7,486 nt of DNA from Pseudomonadota bacterium (GTDB lineage Bacteria > Pseudomonadota > Alphaproteobacteria > Rhizobiales > Methylopilaceae): positions 1 through 7,486 of the forward strand of contig JAEWEX010000187.1 of assembly GCA_023389135.1 (NCBI GenBank), given 5' to 3'. Below the pieces are notes generated by a model. The model was not told the DNA's origin. It was given only the letters and a program-made list of their open reading frames with translations, and searched no databases. Positions 1-6,740 of this stretch are shown piece by piece. The position numbers and the translations under genes were made by a program. The stretch's first letter is position 1. Each line of letters starts with the position of its first letter.

Positions 1-893
1 GCCTGCAGGGCCCGGCCGTAGGAGAAGGTGAGCTTCCAGGGCAGCCCGCCGATCCTGTTCATGGCGTCGAGGTTGGCGGTGGCCTGCTCGTCGGACTGGC
101 CACCGGACAGGAAGGCGATGCCGGGCACCGCCACCGGCACGGTCTGGCGGAACAGCCGCACGGTCTTCTCGGCGACCTCCTCGGGGCTGTTGACGGTCCC
201 GGACTTCTTGCCGGCGATCACCATGTTGGGCTTGAGCACCGTGCCTTCCAGCACGACCCGGGCGGCGTAGAGCTCGACATAGAGCTTGATCAGGACCGCC
301 TTGGTCACCTCGTAGCAGGCGTCGATGTCGTGGGCGCCGTCCATCAGCACCTCCGGCTCGACGATCGGCACGATGCCGGCCTCCTGGCACAGCGCCGCAT
401 AGCGGGCGAGCGCATGGCAGTTGGCGCCGATGGCGGTGGCGGAGGGAATGCCGGCGCCGATGTCGATCACCGCGCGCCACTTGGCGAAGCGCGCGCCGAG
501 ATCGTGGTATTCGGCGAGCCGCTCGCGCAGCCCGTCCAGGCCCTCGGTGACGGTCTCGCCGGGGAAGCCCGCCAGCGGCTTGGCGCCGGCGTCGACCTTG
601 ATGCCGGGGATCGATCCCGCCGCCTGGATGATGTCCACCAGCGGCGTGCCGTCGGCGGCCTTCTGGCGGATGGTCTCGTCGTAGAGGATGACGCCGGAGA
701 TGTTTTCGCGCATGGCCGTGCCGGTGCGGAACATCATCTCGCGATAGTCGCGGCGGTTGTCCTCGGTGGAGGTGACGCCGATGGCGTCGAACCGCTTCTT
801 GATGGTGCCTGAGCTCTCGTCCGCGGCCAGGATGCCCTTGCCGTCGGCGACCATGGCATTTGCGATATCTTCGAGCCGGTCCATGTGCGTCAT
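1..893 (-). CDS. fba: Class I fructose-bisphosphate aldolase, partial (C-terminus beyond window)
   Basis: Reversible aldol cleavage of fructose 1,6-bisphosphate to dihydroxyacetone phosphate and glyceraldehyde 3-phosphate in the cytoplasm, by a metal-independent Schiff-base mechanism. 297 residues are visible, and roughly 40-50 are missing compared with the usual ~340-360. Seen: the ADESSGTIKKRF motif (residues 24-35), Lys99 in GIKVD, Lys138 in AKWR, the acid pair Glu179/Glu181 in VEPEV, the Schiff-base Lys221 in TVLKPNM, Ser263 in FLSGGQS and Arg294 in SYGRALQ. This is the full active-site set of the eukaryotic-type class I family (PF00274); rhizobial genomes often call it fbaB. The ATG at 891-893 is chosen because GGGAG (plus-strand 897-901) lies just upstream. 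A second in-frame ATG at 882-884 is possible. It begins 10 nt after the pgk stop, so it is the last visible gene of the tkt-gap-pgk operon. Family assignment is very secure. Confidence 0.96.
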   Translation of the reverse strand, partial: MTHMDRLEDIANAMVADGKGILAADESSGTIKKRFDAIGVTSTEDNRRDYREMMFRTGTAMRENISGVILYDETIRQKAADGTPLVDIIQAAGSIPGIKVDAGAKPLAGFPGETVTEGLDGLRERLAEYHDLGARFAKWRAVIDIGAGIPSATAIGANCHALARYAALCQEAGIVPIVEPEVLMDGAHDIDACYEVTKAVLIKLYVELYAARVVLEGTVLKPNMVIAGKKSGTVNSPEEVAEKTVRLFRQTVPVAVPGIAFLSGGQSDEQATANLDAMNRIGGLPWKLTFSYGRALQ

Positions 894-903
894 CGTCTCC
901 CGA

Positions 904-2109
904 TCAGGTTGCGTTGGCTTTGTGGCGCAAGGCGTCGACGCCGGGAAGCGCCTTGCCTTCCATCCATTCCAGGAATGCGCCGCCCGCCGTCGAGACGTAG
1001 GAGAACGCCTCGGCGACGCCGGCATTGTTCAACGCGGCCACGGTGTCGCCGCCGCCCGCGACCGACATGAGGCCGCCTTCGGCCGTGCGCTCGGCGGCGA
1101 CCCGCGCGATGGCCGTGGTGCCGGCGTCGAACGGCTCGGTCTCGAAGGCGCCCACGGGGCCGTTCCAGACCAACGTCCGCGCGCCCTTCAGCGTTCCGGT
1201 CACGGCCGCGACCGTCTCGGGGCCTATGTCCAGGATCATCTCGTCGGGGCCGACCTCGCCCACGGGAACGGTGCGGTGCTGCGCGTTGGCCGCGAACTCC
1301 GTCGCCACCACCGCGTCCACCGGGAGAATGATCTCGCACCCGCCGGAACGCGCCTGGCGCAGGATCGAGGCCGCCGTGTCCAGCATGGTGCGCTCGCAGA
1401 GCGACCGGCCGATGTCGATGCCCTGCGCGGCGAGGAAGGTGTTGGCCATGCCGCCGCCGATCACCAGCGTGTCGACCTTGAGCGTAAGCGCGCCCAGCAG
1501 TTCGAGCTTGGTCGAGACCTTGGCGCCGCCGACGATGGCGACGACCGGGTGGTTGGGCCGGCCGAGCGCGCGCTGCAGGGCGACAAGCTCCGCCGCCATG
1601 GCGCGGCCGGCATAGGCCGGCAGCACATGCGTGATGCCCTCGGTGGAGGCGTGCGCACGGTGGGCCGCGGAGAAGGCGACGTTGACGTAGATGTCGCCGT
1701 GCTCGGCGAGCGCGGCGGCGAAGTCCGGGTCGTTGGCCTCCTCGCCGGGATGGAAGCGCGTGTTCTCCAGGAGGATCACGTCGCCCGGCGCCATCAGCTC
1801 CAGCGCCTCCTCGACCGCGGGGCCGATGCAGTCCTCCCCGAACGCCACCGGCTTGCCGAGGGCCTCCGCCAGCGGCTCGACCACCGGCAGCAGGGACTGG
1901 TCGGGGTCGCGCCGGCCCTTCGGCCGCCCGAAATGGGCGAGCAGCAGCACCCGGGCGCCCTTGTCCGCGATCTCGCGGATGGTCGGGACCACGGCGCGCA
2001 GCCGGGTCGCATCGGTCACGCGGCCGCGCTCCATGGGCACGTTGAGGTCCACGCGGACCAGCACCCGCTTGCCGGCGAGCTTGACGTCGTCGAGGGTCGG
2101 GAAGGTCAT
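904..2109 (-). CDS. pgk: Phosphoglycerate kinase
   Basis: Cytoplasmic kinase that interconverts 1,3-bisphosphoglycerate + ADP and 3-phosphoglycerate + ATP. 401 residues, normal family length. Seen in order: the RVDLNVP substrate motif (19-25), HFGRPKG (59-65), [12 protein letters not shown] (113-124), [12 protein letters not shown] (145-156), the nucleotide-side GGAKVSTK (194-201), GGGMANTF (218-225), [11 protein letters not shown] (313-323), the GGGDT hinge/nucleotide loop (352-356) and [10 protein letters not shown] (373-382). The start at 2107-2109 matches the usual N-terminus ([19 protein letters not shown]) and overlaps the TGA of the upstream small gene as ATGA. Only a weak GAAG stands in front, so translation is probably coupled. 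Odd point: residue 144 is Val (codon GTC) where the family has Asp in the 'VNDAF' motif; the rest of the enzyme looks intact. The open frame runs on upstream to 2190, but that part is antisense-free overlap with the neighbouring gene and unlike PGK. Confidence 0.97.
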   Translation of the reverse strand: MTFPTLDDVKLAGKRVLVRVDLNVPMERGRVTDATRLRAVVPTIREIADKGARVLLLAHFGRPKGRRDPDQSLLPVVEPLAEALGKPVAFGEDCIGPAVEEALELMAPGDVILLENTRFHPGEEANDPDFAAALAEHGDIYVNVAFSAAHRAHASTEGITHVLPAYAGRAMAAELVALQRALGRPNHPVVAIVGGAKVSTKLELLGALTLKVDTLVIGGGMANTFLAAQGIDIGRSLCERTMLDTAASILRQARSGGCEIILPVDAVVATEFAANAQHRTVPVGEVGPDEMILDIGPETVAAVTGTLKGARTLVWNGPVGAFETEPFDAGTTAIARVAAERTAEGGLMSVAGGGDTVAALNNAGVAEAFSYVSTAGGAFLEWMEGKALPGVDALRHKANAT

Positions 2110-2423
2110 GGCTTCAGATAATTGCCTGTCGTGAACACGATTGCTGCCACGCCGAACAGAAGGGTGGCGAGAATTGCAACGGTCTGCCATGTGGTCGGGA
2201 GCGCCTGCAATCGACCTTCGATCCCGGCCATCCTGCCGTTTATGGCCGCGATCGATACCTGGATCGCGCCGAGCCGGGCCTCAATCGCACGCAGAACCGA
2301 CTTCACATCCCGTACGTCTTCCTCAAGCCGCGCCACTTGCTGTTCCAACATCGGCTCCTCCGGCCCGCCGGTTCCAGACGTGCTATCACCACCACCGGGG
2401 AAACGCATCAGTTCGGCGGTCAT
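2106..2423 (-). CDS. Small coiled-coil protein with C-terminal membrane anchor, unknown function
   Basis: 105 residues, not recognised as a named family. A short polar Gly/Ser-rich head (1-24) is followed by a coiled coil whose core positions 26, 30, 33, 37, 40, 44, 47, 51, 54, 58, 61, 65, 68 and 72 are all L, V, I or M in a strict 4-3 spacing. A hydrophobic segment (about 79-103, starting at Trp79) then ends in Lys-Pro. The layout suggests an oligomer tethered to the inner membrane by its tail, with the coil in the cytoplasm. This build resembles XhlA-type phage proteins and many small alphaproteobacterial coiled-coil/TM proteins, but no homology can be claimed by eye. The start ATG (2421-2423) overlaps the upstream TGA as ATGA, and the stop overlaps the pgk ATG the same way. 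Codons such as ATA, GTA, CGA, ATT and TTG and lower GC (31 of 60 bases GC in row 2101-2160, against 42 of 60 in row 2041-2100 inside pgk) differ from the neighbours. Confidence 0.8.
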   Translation of the reverse strand: MTAELMRFPGGGDSTSGTGGPEEPMLEQQVARLEEDVRDVKSVLRAIEARLGAIQVSIAAINGRMAGIEGRLQALPTTWQTVAILATLLFGVAAIVFTTGNYLKP

Positions 2424-2686
2424 CGCGTCTCTGCAATCGGCTTTGAGGCGCTTCGCAACACGCCGGTCAGATGCTGCTCGATGTGCCCGCAGCGAACGCA
2501 GGCCAGCGACAGCACCGGATGACGGCTGTCGGTAAGCGGTCCGTCGGCCAGCCGGGGCGCCGGAGCATCCGGCAGCACATAGAAGCGGTCGAACCCGCAT
2601 CTCAGACAACTGATCTCCGGGAAACTCGCCTTCATCAGGCCGGCGAGTTCCTCGAAGTCGTCGTTGATCTGCGGCGTATGGTTCAT
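2420..2686 (-). CDS. Small two-CxxC zinc-ribbon-like protein, unknown function
   Basis: 88 residues with two Cys pairs: CLRC at 27-30 (followed by GF) and CVRC at 63-66 (followed by GH), separated by 32 residues. This is the pattern of a zinc ribbon with two knuckles; metal binding is inferred, not shown. The N-terminal 20 residues are acidic and probably helical, and the tail (75-88) is basic and polar. There is no signal peptide or membrane segment, so it is likely cytoplasmic. The family is not recognised. The ATG at 2684-2686 is the only sensible start: it lies 23 nt after the gap stop, and the longer open frame upstream merely runs antisense-frame through gap. No clear Shine-Dalgarno precedes it, so it may depend on ribosomes finishing gap. 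Its TGA overlaps the next gene's ATG (ATGA). The row 2641-2700 has only about 53% GC by hand count, lower than the enzyme genes around it. Confidence 0.75.
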   Translation of the reverse strand: MNHTPQINDDFEELAGLMKASFPEISCLRCGFDRFYVLPDAPAPRLADGPLTDSRHPVLSLACVRCGHIEQHLTGVLRSASKPIAETR

Positions 2687-2709
2687 GTCAATCAGGATAC
2701 CACATTCCG

Positions 2710-3717
2710 TCAGGCCAGCTTGCCCATGGCCACCGCGGTGTCGGCCATGCGGTTGGAGAAGCCCCATTCGTTGTCGTACCAGGACAGGATCCGCACCAGC
2801 GTACCGTCCATGACCTTGGTCTGGTCGATGGCGAAGGTCGAGGAGTGGGCGTCGTGGTTGAAGTCGATGGAGACGTTGGGGGCCTCGGTGTAGCCGAGCA
2901 CGCCCTTGAGCTCCTGGGACGCGGCGCGCTTCACCGCCTCGTTGACCTCGTCCTTGGTGGTCGCGCGGGAGGCAACGAACTTCAGGTCCACCACGGAGAC
3001 GTTGGGCGTCGGCACCCGGATCGCCACGCCGTCCAGCTTGCCGTTGAGCTCGGGCAGCACCAGGCCGACCGCCTTGGCCGCGCCCGTGGAGGTCGGGATC
3101 ATGCTGAGCGCCGCGGCGCGGCCGCGGTAGAGGTCCCTGTGCATGGTGTCCAGCGTCGGCTGGTCGCCGGTATAGGCGTGGATCGTGGTCATGAAGCCGC
3201 GCTCGATGCCGACGGCGTCGTTCAGCACCTTGACCACGGGGGCCAGGCAGTTGGTGGTGCAGGACGCGTTGGACACCACCAGGTGGTCGCGGGTCAGCCT
3301 GTCGTGGTTGACGCCGTACACCACGGTGAGGTCGGCATTGTCGGCGGGCGCGGAGACGAGGACGCGCTTTGCGCCGGCGTCCAGATGCGCCTTGGCCTTG
3401 TCCTTCGACGTGAAGATGCCCGTGCACTCCAGGGCGATGTCGACGCGGAGATCCTTGTGGGGCAGCTCCGCGGGGTTGCGGACGGCGGTGACCCGGATTT
3501 TGCCATGCCCGACGTCGATCCAGTCCTCGCCGGTCTTCACCTCCTGGGGGAAGCGGCCGTGGACGCTGTCGAAGCGCAGCAGGTGGGCGTTGGTCTCGAC
3601 CGGTCCGAGGTCGTTGATCGCCACCACCTCGATGTCGGTGCGTCCCGACTCGACGATGGCCCGAAGCACGTTGCGCCCAATGCGCCCGAAACCGTTGATC
3701 GCGACACGAACCGCCAT
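2710..3717 (-). CDS. gap: Type I glyceraldehyde-3-phosphate dehydrogenase
   Basis: Oxidative phosphorylation of glyceraldehyde 3-phosphate to 1,3-bisphosphoglycerate with NAD(P)+, reversible; a cytoplasmic tetramer by family. 335 residues, full length. Seen: Rossmann motif INGFGRIGR (7-15), Asp36 in AINDL at the position that favours NAD+, catalytic Cys153 in [12 protein letters not shown] (149-160), His180 in [10 protein letters not shown], the phosphate-site PTSTGAAK (208-215), [12 protein letters not shown] (234-245) and [12 protein letters not shown] (313-324). At the second coenzyme-selectivity position there is Thr191-Met192, not the Leu-Pro of classic NAD+ enzymes; from memory the same is seen in rhizobial GAPDHs. 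The start is supported by GGGAG at plus 3726-3730, 8 nt before the ATG. It lies 46 nt behind tkt and 23 nt before the zinc-ribbon gene in the same operon. The product feeds PGK encoded two genes downstream. Confidence 0.98.
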   Translation of the reverse strand: MAVRVAINGFGRIGRNVLRAIVESGRTDIEVVAINDLGPVETNAHLLRFDSVHGRFPQEVKTGEDWIDVGHGKIRVTAVRNPAELPHKDLRVDIALECTGIFTSKDKAKAHLDAGAKRVLVSAPADNADLTVVYGVNHDRLTRDHLVVSNASCTTNCLAPVVKVLNDAVGIERGFMTTIHAYTGDQPTLDTMHRDLYRGRAAALSMIPTSTGAAKAVGLVLPELNGKLDGVAIRVPTPNVSVVDLKFVASRATTKDEVNEAVKRAASQELKGVLGYTEAPNVSIDFNHDAHSSTFAIDQTKVMDGTLVRILSWYDNEWGFSNRMADTAVAMGKLA

Positions 3718-3763
3718 TCCATGAACTCCCTTGTCCGTCAGAGCGGGCGGAGAGGCCCTCGCC

Positions 3764-5755
3764 TCAGCCCGTGACCTTTTCCCTGGCCGCGGCGGCGACT
3801 GCCTCCGCGGTGATGCCGAAATAGGCGTAGACTTCCTTGTAGGGCCCGCTGGCGCCGAAGCCGTCCATGCCGACGAACGCGCCGTCGGTGCCGATGATCG
3901 CGTCCCAGCCCATGCGGATCGCCGCCTCCACCGCCACGCGCACCGGCGCGGCGCCGATGACCTCGGAGCGGTATTCGTCCGACTGCTCCAGGAACAGGTC
4001 CATGCAGGGCACGGACACCACGCGGGCGGAAATCTTCTCGCGCTCCAGGATGGCCTGGGCCTCCATGGCGATCTCCACCTCGGAGCCGGAGGCGAACAGG
4101 GTCACCTGGGCCTCGGCGCTGGCGGGCGACACCTCGTACGCGCCGCGGGCGGAGAGGTTGCGGTCCTCGTTGGAGGTGCGCGCCGGCTCCAGGTTCTGGC
4201 GGGTGAGGGCGATGACGCTCGGCCGCGCCTCCTGCCGCAGGGCTGCCTCCCAGCACTCGGCGGTCTCGACCGCGTCGCCGGGGCGGAACACCAGCAGGTT
4301 GGGGATCGCCCTGAGCGCCGCCATGTGCTCCACCGGCTGGTGGGTCGGCCCGTCCTCGCCGACGCCGATGCCGTCATGGGTCATGACATGCACGACCTTG
4401 AGGCCCATCAGCGCCGCCAGCCGGATCGAGGGCCGGCAGTAGTCGGAGAACACGAGGAACGTGCCGGAGACGGGCAGCAGCCCGCCATGCAGCGCCATGC
4501 CGTTCATGGCCGCGGCCATGCCGTGCTCGCGCACGCCCCAGTGGATGAAGCTGCCGCCGAACTCGCCGGGCTTCACCGGGACCATGGCCTTGGTGCGGGT
4601 GTTGTTGGAGCCGGTCAGGTCGGCGGAGCCGGAGACCAGTTCGGGCAGCGCGTCGGCGATGACCTCCAGCGCGATCTCGCCGGCCTTGCGGGTGGCCATG
4701 GGCTTGCCCTCGGCGACCAGCTTCTCCTTCAGCTCGCGGATGCGCGAGGCGAGGCGCGAGGGGATCTCGCCCGCCAGCCTGCGCTCGAACTCGCCGCGCA
4801 GTTCGGCGTCGATGCCGCCGAAGCGGTCATCCCACTGGGTGCGCGCCTTCTTGGAGCGCAGCCCGGCGATGCGCCAGGCGTCGCGGACGTCGGAGGGGAC
4901 CTCGAAGGGCGCCGCGTCCCAGTCCAGCGCCTTGCGGGTGGCCGCGATCTCGTCGGCGCCGAGCGGGGAGCCGTGCGCCGCGCTCTTGCCCGCCTTGGTG
5001 GGCGCGCCGTAGCCGATGGTGGTGCGGCAGGCGATCATGGTCGGCCGGTCGGAGGCCTTGGCGGCCTCGATCGCTGCGGCGATGGCGTCGGGGTCATGGC
5101 CGTCGATGCGGGAGGCGTTCCAGCCGGCGGCCTGGAAGCGCGCCACCTGGTCGACGCTGTCCGCCAGGCTGAGCGGCCCGTCGATGGAGATGCCGTTGTC
5201 GTCGAACAGCACGATCAGGCGCGACAGCCGCAGATGGCCGGCGATGGAGATCGCCTCGTGGCTGATGCCCTCCATCAGGTCGCCGTCGGAAGCCAGCACG
5301 TAGGTGTAGTGGTCCACGACCTCCGGGCCGAAGCGTTCGGCCATCATGCGCTCGGCGAGCGCCATGCCGACCGCGTTGCCCAGCCCCTGGCCGAGCGGGC
5401 CGGTGGTGGTCTCCACGCCCGGCGTGATGAAGTTCTCCGGATGGCCCGGGGTGCGCGAGCCGAGCTTGCGGAAGCGCTTCAGCTCGTCGATCGTCATGTC
5501 CTCGTAGCCGAGGAGATGCAGGACCGCGTAGACCAGCATCGAGCCGTGACCGGCCGACAGCACGAAGCGGTCGCGGTCGGGCCAGGTGGGGTCGGTGGGA
5601 TCGAGCTTCAGGAAGCGGGTGAACAGGACGGTCGCAATGTCGGCCGCGCCCATGGGAAGGCCGGGATGTCCGGAATTGGCCGCCTCGACGGCGTCCATGG
5701 CGAGCGCCCTGATGGCGTTGGCCATGCGGTCATGCTTTTCGCGCGCGGAGGTCAT
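3764..5755 (-). CDS. tkt: Transketolase
   Basis: Thiamine-diphosphate enzyme moving two-carbon ketol units between sugar phosphates in the non-oxidative pentose phosphate pathway (and the Calvin cycle where present); a cytoplasmic homodimer. 663 residues, the usual length. Seen: N-terminal [12 protein letters not shown] (28-39, His30), SAGHGSM (67-73, His70), [10 protein letters not shown] (119-128), the ThDP/metal motif from SDGD (156-159, Asp157) to DDNGIS (185-190, Asn187), His261, the pyrimidine-domain GVREHG with catalytic Glu410, [11 protein letters not shown] (436-446) and GEDGPTHQP with His472. The C-terminal domain ends in [17 protein letters not shown]. The start [15 protein letters not shown] matches rhizobial transketolases; no good Shine-Dalgarno is visible, and Met11 is a less likely alternative. 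It is the first gene of the leftward operon, facing the divergent zapA unit across 281 nt. Confidence 0.98.
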   Translation of the reverse strand: MTSAREKHDRMANAIRALAMDAVEAANSGHPGLPMGAADIATVLFTRFLKLDPTDPTWPDRDRFVLSAGHGSMLVYAVLHLLGYEDMTIDELKRFRKLGSRTPGHPENFITPGVETTTGPLGQGLGNAVGMALAERMMAERFGPEVVDHYTYVLASDGDLMEGISHEAISIAGHLRLSRLIVLFDDNGISIDGPLSLADSVDQVARFQAAGWNASRIDGHDPDAIAAAIEAAKASDRPTMIACRTTIGYGAPTKAGKSAAHGSPLGADEIAATRKALDWDAAPFEVPSDVRDAWRIAGLRSKKARTQWDDRFGGIDAELRGEFERRLAGEIPSRLASRIRELKEKLVAEGKPMATRKAGEIALEVIADALPELVSGSADLTGSNNTRTKAMVPVKPGEFGGSFIHWGVREHGMAAAMNGMALHGGLLPVSGTFLVFSDYCRPSIRLAALMGLKVVHVMTHDGIGVGEDGPTHQPVEHMAALRAIPNLLVFRPGDAVETAECWEAALRQEARPSVIALTRQNLEPARTSNEDRNLSARGAYEVSPASAEAQVTLFASGSEVEIAMEAQAILEREKISARVVSVPCMDLFLEQSDEYRSEVIGAAPVRVAVEAAIRMGWDAIIGTDGAFVGMDGFGASGPYKEVYAYFGITAEAVAAAAREKVTG

Positions 5756-5818
5756 GGAGCGGGAGCGGGTCCTGTCGTGACGGTCGGGAGGCGGGAAGAC
5801 GCCACCGTTCGGGACGTT

Positions 5819-5847
5819 TCCATAGAGACAGGCGGGCCCGGGATCAA
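5819..5847 (-). promoter_or_regulatory. Weak candidate promoter for the tkt operon
   Basis: Read on the minus strand: TTGATC (5842-5847), 17-nt spacer, TATGGA (5819-5824). This matches the sigma-70 consensus at 4 of 6 and 3 of 6 positions with ideal spacing. It would start transcription near 5812 and give a leader of about 55 nt before the tkt ATG. The -10 box is poor, so this is only the best candidate seen. Confidence 0.25.
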
Positions 5848-5907
5848 CTGCGACCGCGCCGCCGCGGGACGACGGGCCTCGTGCGGCGCCGGGCGCAAGG
5901 GGCGGCG

Positions 5908-5924
5908 CGCCCCGTGGCGGGGCG
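5908..5924. repeat. GC-rich inverted repeat (7-bp stem, 3-nt loop)
   Basis: CGCCCCG - TGG - CGGGGCG is a perfect 7-bp stem with a 3-nt loop, ending 9 nt before the -35 box of the rightward promoter. It may be an operator or simply a chance product of the extreme GC content here. It has no T-run, so it is not a classic terminator. Confidence 0.3.
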
Positions 5925-5933
5925 GGGCATACA

Positions 5934-5961
5934 TTGACGCGGGCTTCGAGCGACCTCTAAT
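5934..5961 (+). promoter_or_regulatory. Sigma-70-like promoter for the DUF4164-zapA unit
   Basis: TTGACG (5934-5939), 16-nt spacer, TCTAAT (5956-5961): 5 of 6 matches in each box. It is the best promoter-like site in the window and lies in a local AT-rich dip. The transcript would start around 5968, leaving a leader of roughly 70 nt before the ATG at 6037. It points into DUF4164 and zapA and could also drive the 6S RNA and ygfA by read-through. Confidence 0.6.
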
Positions 5962-6036
5962 CTCCGCCGCTCAAGTCCTTGCCGACGCGCAGATTCGTCA
6001 GGTCGGCCGCTGCGGCGGCGCGGGAAAACGGGTTCC

Positions 6037-6306
6037 ATGGCACTTTCCAGCGGCATCGCGATCGCGTTGCGCCGCATCGAGGCGGCGCTCGACGCCGTCG
6101 AGGCGGCGGCGGCGCGCGTGCGCAGCGCCGCGGAGCGCGAGGCCGAACTTCACGAGATGGCCCATGACCGGTCGCGGCTCGCAGAGGATCTCGACCGCAG
6201 CAATGCCCGCGCCGCCTCGCTGGAGGGCGCCAACCGCGAGGTGGCGCGCCGTGTCGATGCGGTGATGGACGCAATCCGCGGCGTCATCCACGACGCCCGG
6301 ACCTGA
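6037..6306 (+). CDS. DUF4164 family coiled-coil protein
   Basis: 89 residues, almost entirely helical and charged. Alternating Ala/Leu/Ile hydrophobics with Arg/Glu run from residue 8 to the end, including RRIEAALDAVEAAAARVR near the N-terminus and RRVDAVMDAIRGVI near the C-terminus. There is no membrane segment, signal peptide or catalytic motif. Composition, size and position directly upstream of zapA fit the alphaproteobacterial DUF4164 family, whose biochemical function is not established; a link to cell division is only inferred from context. The ATG at 6037 has no strong Shine-Dalgarno. The stop at 6304-6306 is followed after 23 nt by zapA, so the two are probably cotranscribed from the promoter at 5934-5961. 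Confidence 0.85.
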   Translation: MALSSGIAIALRRIEAALDAVEAAAARVRSAAEREAELHEMAHDRSRLAEDLDRSNARAASLEGANREVARRVDAVMDAIRGVIHDART

Positions 6307-6319
6307 CTGCGAGCTTGCG

Positions 6320-6324
6320 AGGAG
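6320..6324 (+). promoter_or_regulatory. Ribosome binding site deciding the zapA start
   Basis: AGGAG sits 5 nt before the ATG at 6330. It supports that ATG over an in-frame TTG at 6315, which would place the site inside the coding sequence. Confidence 0.75.
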
Positions 6325-6329
6325 CGCCC

Positions 6330-6737
6330 ATGCCCCAGGTCACCGTCACCATCGCCGGCCGCAGCTACCGCATGGCCTGCGACGAGGGCCAGGAGGACCA
6401 TCTGCGGTCGCTGGGCCGGTTGCTGGACGAGCGCATCGACGGCATGCGCCAGAGCTTCGGCGAGATCGGCGAGATGCGCCTGACCGTCATGGCGGCCATC
6501 ACGCTTGCCGACGACTGGTCGGAGATGAGGCGCCGCATCGCCGCGCTGGAGCGGCAGGTGGCGGAGCTTGCCGCCGCGGACGAGGCCGTCTCCGCGGAAC
6601 GTGCGGCGGAGGCGGACGCCGTGTCGTCCGCGCTGGGCGGCGTCGCCGACCGGCTGGAGGATCTCGCCGCCACGCTGAATATCCGCGCCCGCGGCGCCGA
6701 GCCCACTGGCGCAACGCCCATGCCGCGCCTAGATTGA
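6330..6737 (+). CDS. zapA: Cell division protein ZapA
   Basis: Cytoplasmic FtsZ-associated protein that cross-links FtsZ protofilaments and stabilises the Z ring. 135 residues. The N-terminal MPQVTVTIAGRSYRMACDEG is the typical small beta-rich ZapA head of alphaproteobacteria. It continues with QEDHLRSLGRLLDERID, then SFGEIGEMRLTVMAAITLADD and a coiled coil (about residues 60-110) used for oligomerisation. The tail (111-135) is Pro/Gly/Arg-rich and probably disordered. It is slightly longer than the ~109-residue E. coli protein, mostly through this tail. The start is fixed by AGGAG 5 nt upstream. It follows DUF4164 by 23 nt and is followed at once by the 6S RNA. Confidence 0.93.
   Translation: MPQVTVTIAGRSYRMACDEGQEDHLRSLGRLLDERIDGMRQSFGEIGEMRLTVMAAITLADDWSEMRRRIAALERQVAELAAADEAVSAERAAEADAVSSALGGVADRLEDLAATLNIRARGAEPTGATPMPRLD
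6706..6735 (+). promoter_or_regulatory. Candidate 6S RNA promoter inside the zapA 3' end
   Basis: CTGGCG (6706-6711), 18-nt spacer, TAGATT (6730-6735). The match to consensus is modest (3 of 6 and 4 of 6), but the predicted start about 6742 falls just where the outer 6S stem begins. The alternative is processing of 6S from the zapA transcript. Confidence 0.3.
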
Positions 6738-6740
6738 TCA

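Larger units (their letters stand above)
5756..6036. promoter_or_regulatory. Divergent intergenic control region between tkt and the DUF4164-zapA unit
   Basis: Gene-free 281-nt stretch separating two divergently transcribed units, so it should carry both promoters. It is very GC-rich around 5870-5925 and noticeably more AT-rich near 5930-6000. It includes a candidate rightward promoter, a weak candidate leftward promoter and a 7-bp GC hairpin (5908-5924, loop TGG), listed separately where supportable. No convincing LysR/CbbR operator or ORF was found. Confidence 0.7.

Noticed and set aside
757..2121. 454-codon open frame antisense to pgk and the fba start
   Set aside because: Mirror frame of a well-supported pgk, with a biased Arg/Gly/Ala/Asp composition and no recognisable domain.
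2110..2190. Upstream extension of pgk by 27 residues
   Set aside because: It would overlap the coiled-coil gene by many codons and looks unlike any PGK N-terminus. The ATG at 2107-2109 gives the standard start.
2687..3427. N-terminal extension of the zinc-ribbon protein through gap
   Set aside because: The extension is an alternative frame of gap on the same strand with an Arg/Gly-rich shadow composition. The real start is at 2686.
3718..3763. Possible stem-loop in the tkt-gap spacer
   Set aside because: Only a 4-bp GGCG/CGCC stem with mismatches inside and no T-run; not enough to call an attenuator or processing site.
2845..3774. 309-codon open frame antisense to gap
   Set aside because: Same mirror-frame effect; no motif and opposite a certain GAPDH.
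5992..5996. GATTC, a GANTC (CcrM) methylation site in the DUF4164-zapA leader
   Set aside because: Single occurrence, and GANTC also occurs inside gap; no evidence for cell-cycle control from one site.
3731..6265. 844-codon open frame on the plus strand antisense to tkt
   Set aside because: It lies opposite a certain transketolase gene, crosses the divergent promoter region and runs into DUF4164. Its protein is a low-complexity Gly/Ala/Asp/His/Arg mix typical of mirror frames in high-GC DNA.
6315..6329. TTG start for zapA five codons upstream
   Set aside because: The AGGAG at 6320-6324 fits the ATG at 6330, and family N-termini begin with MPQVTVTI-like sequence.
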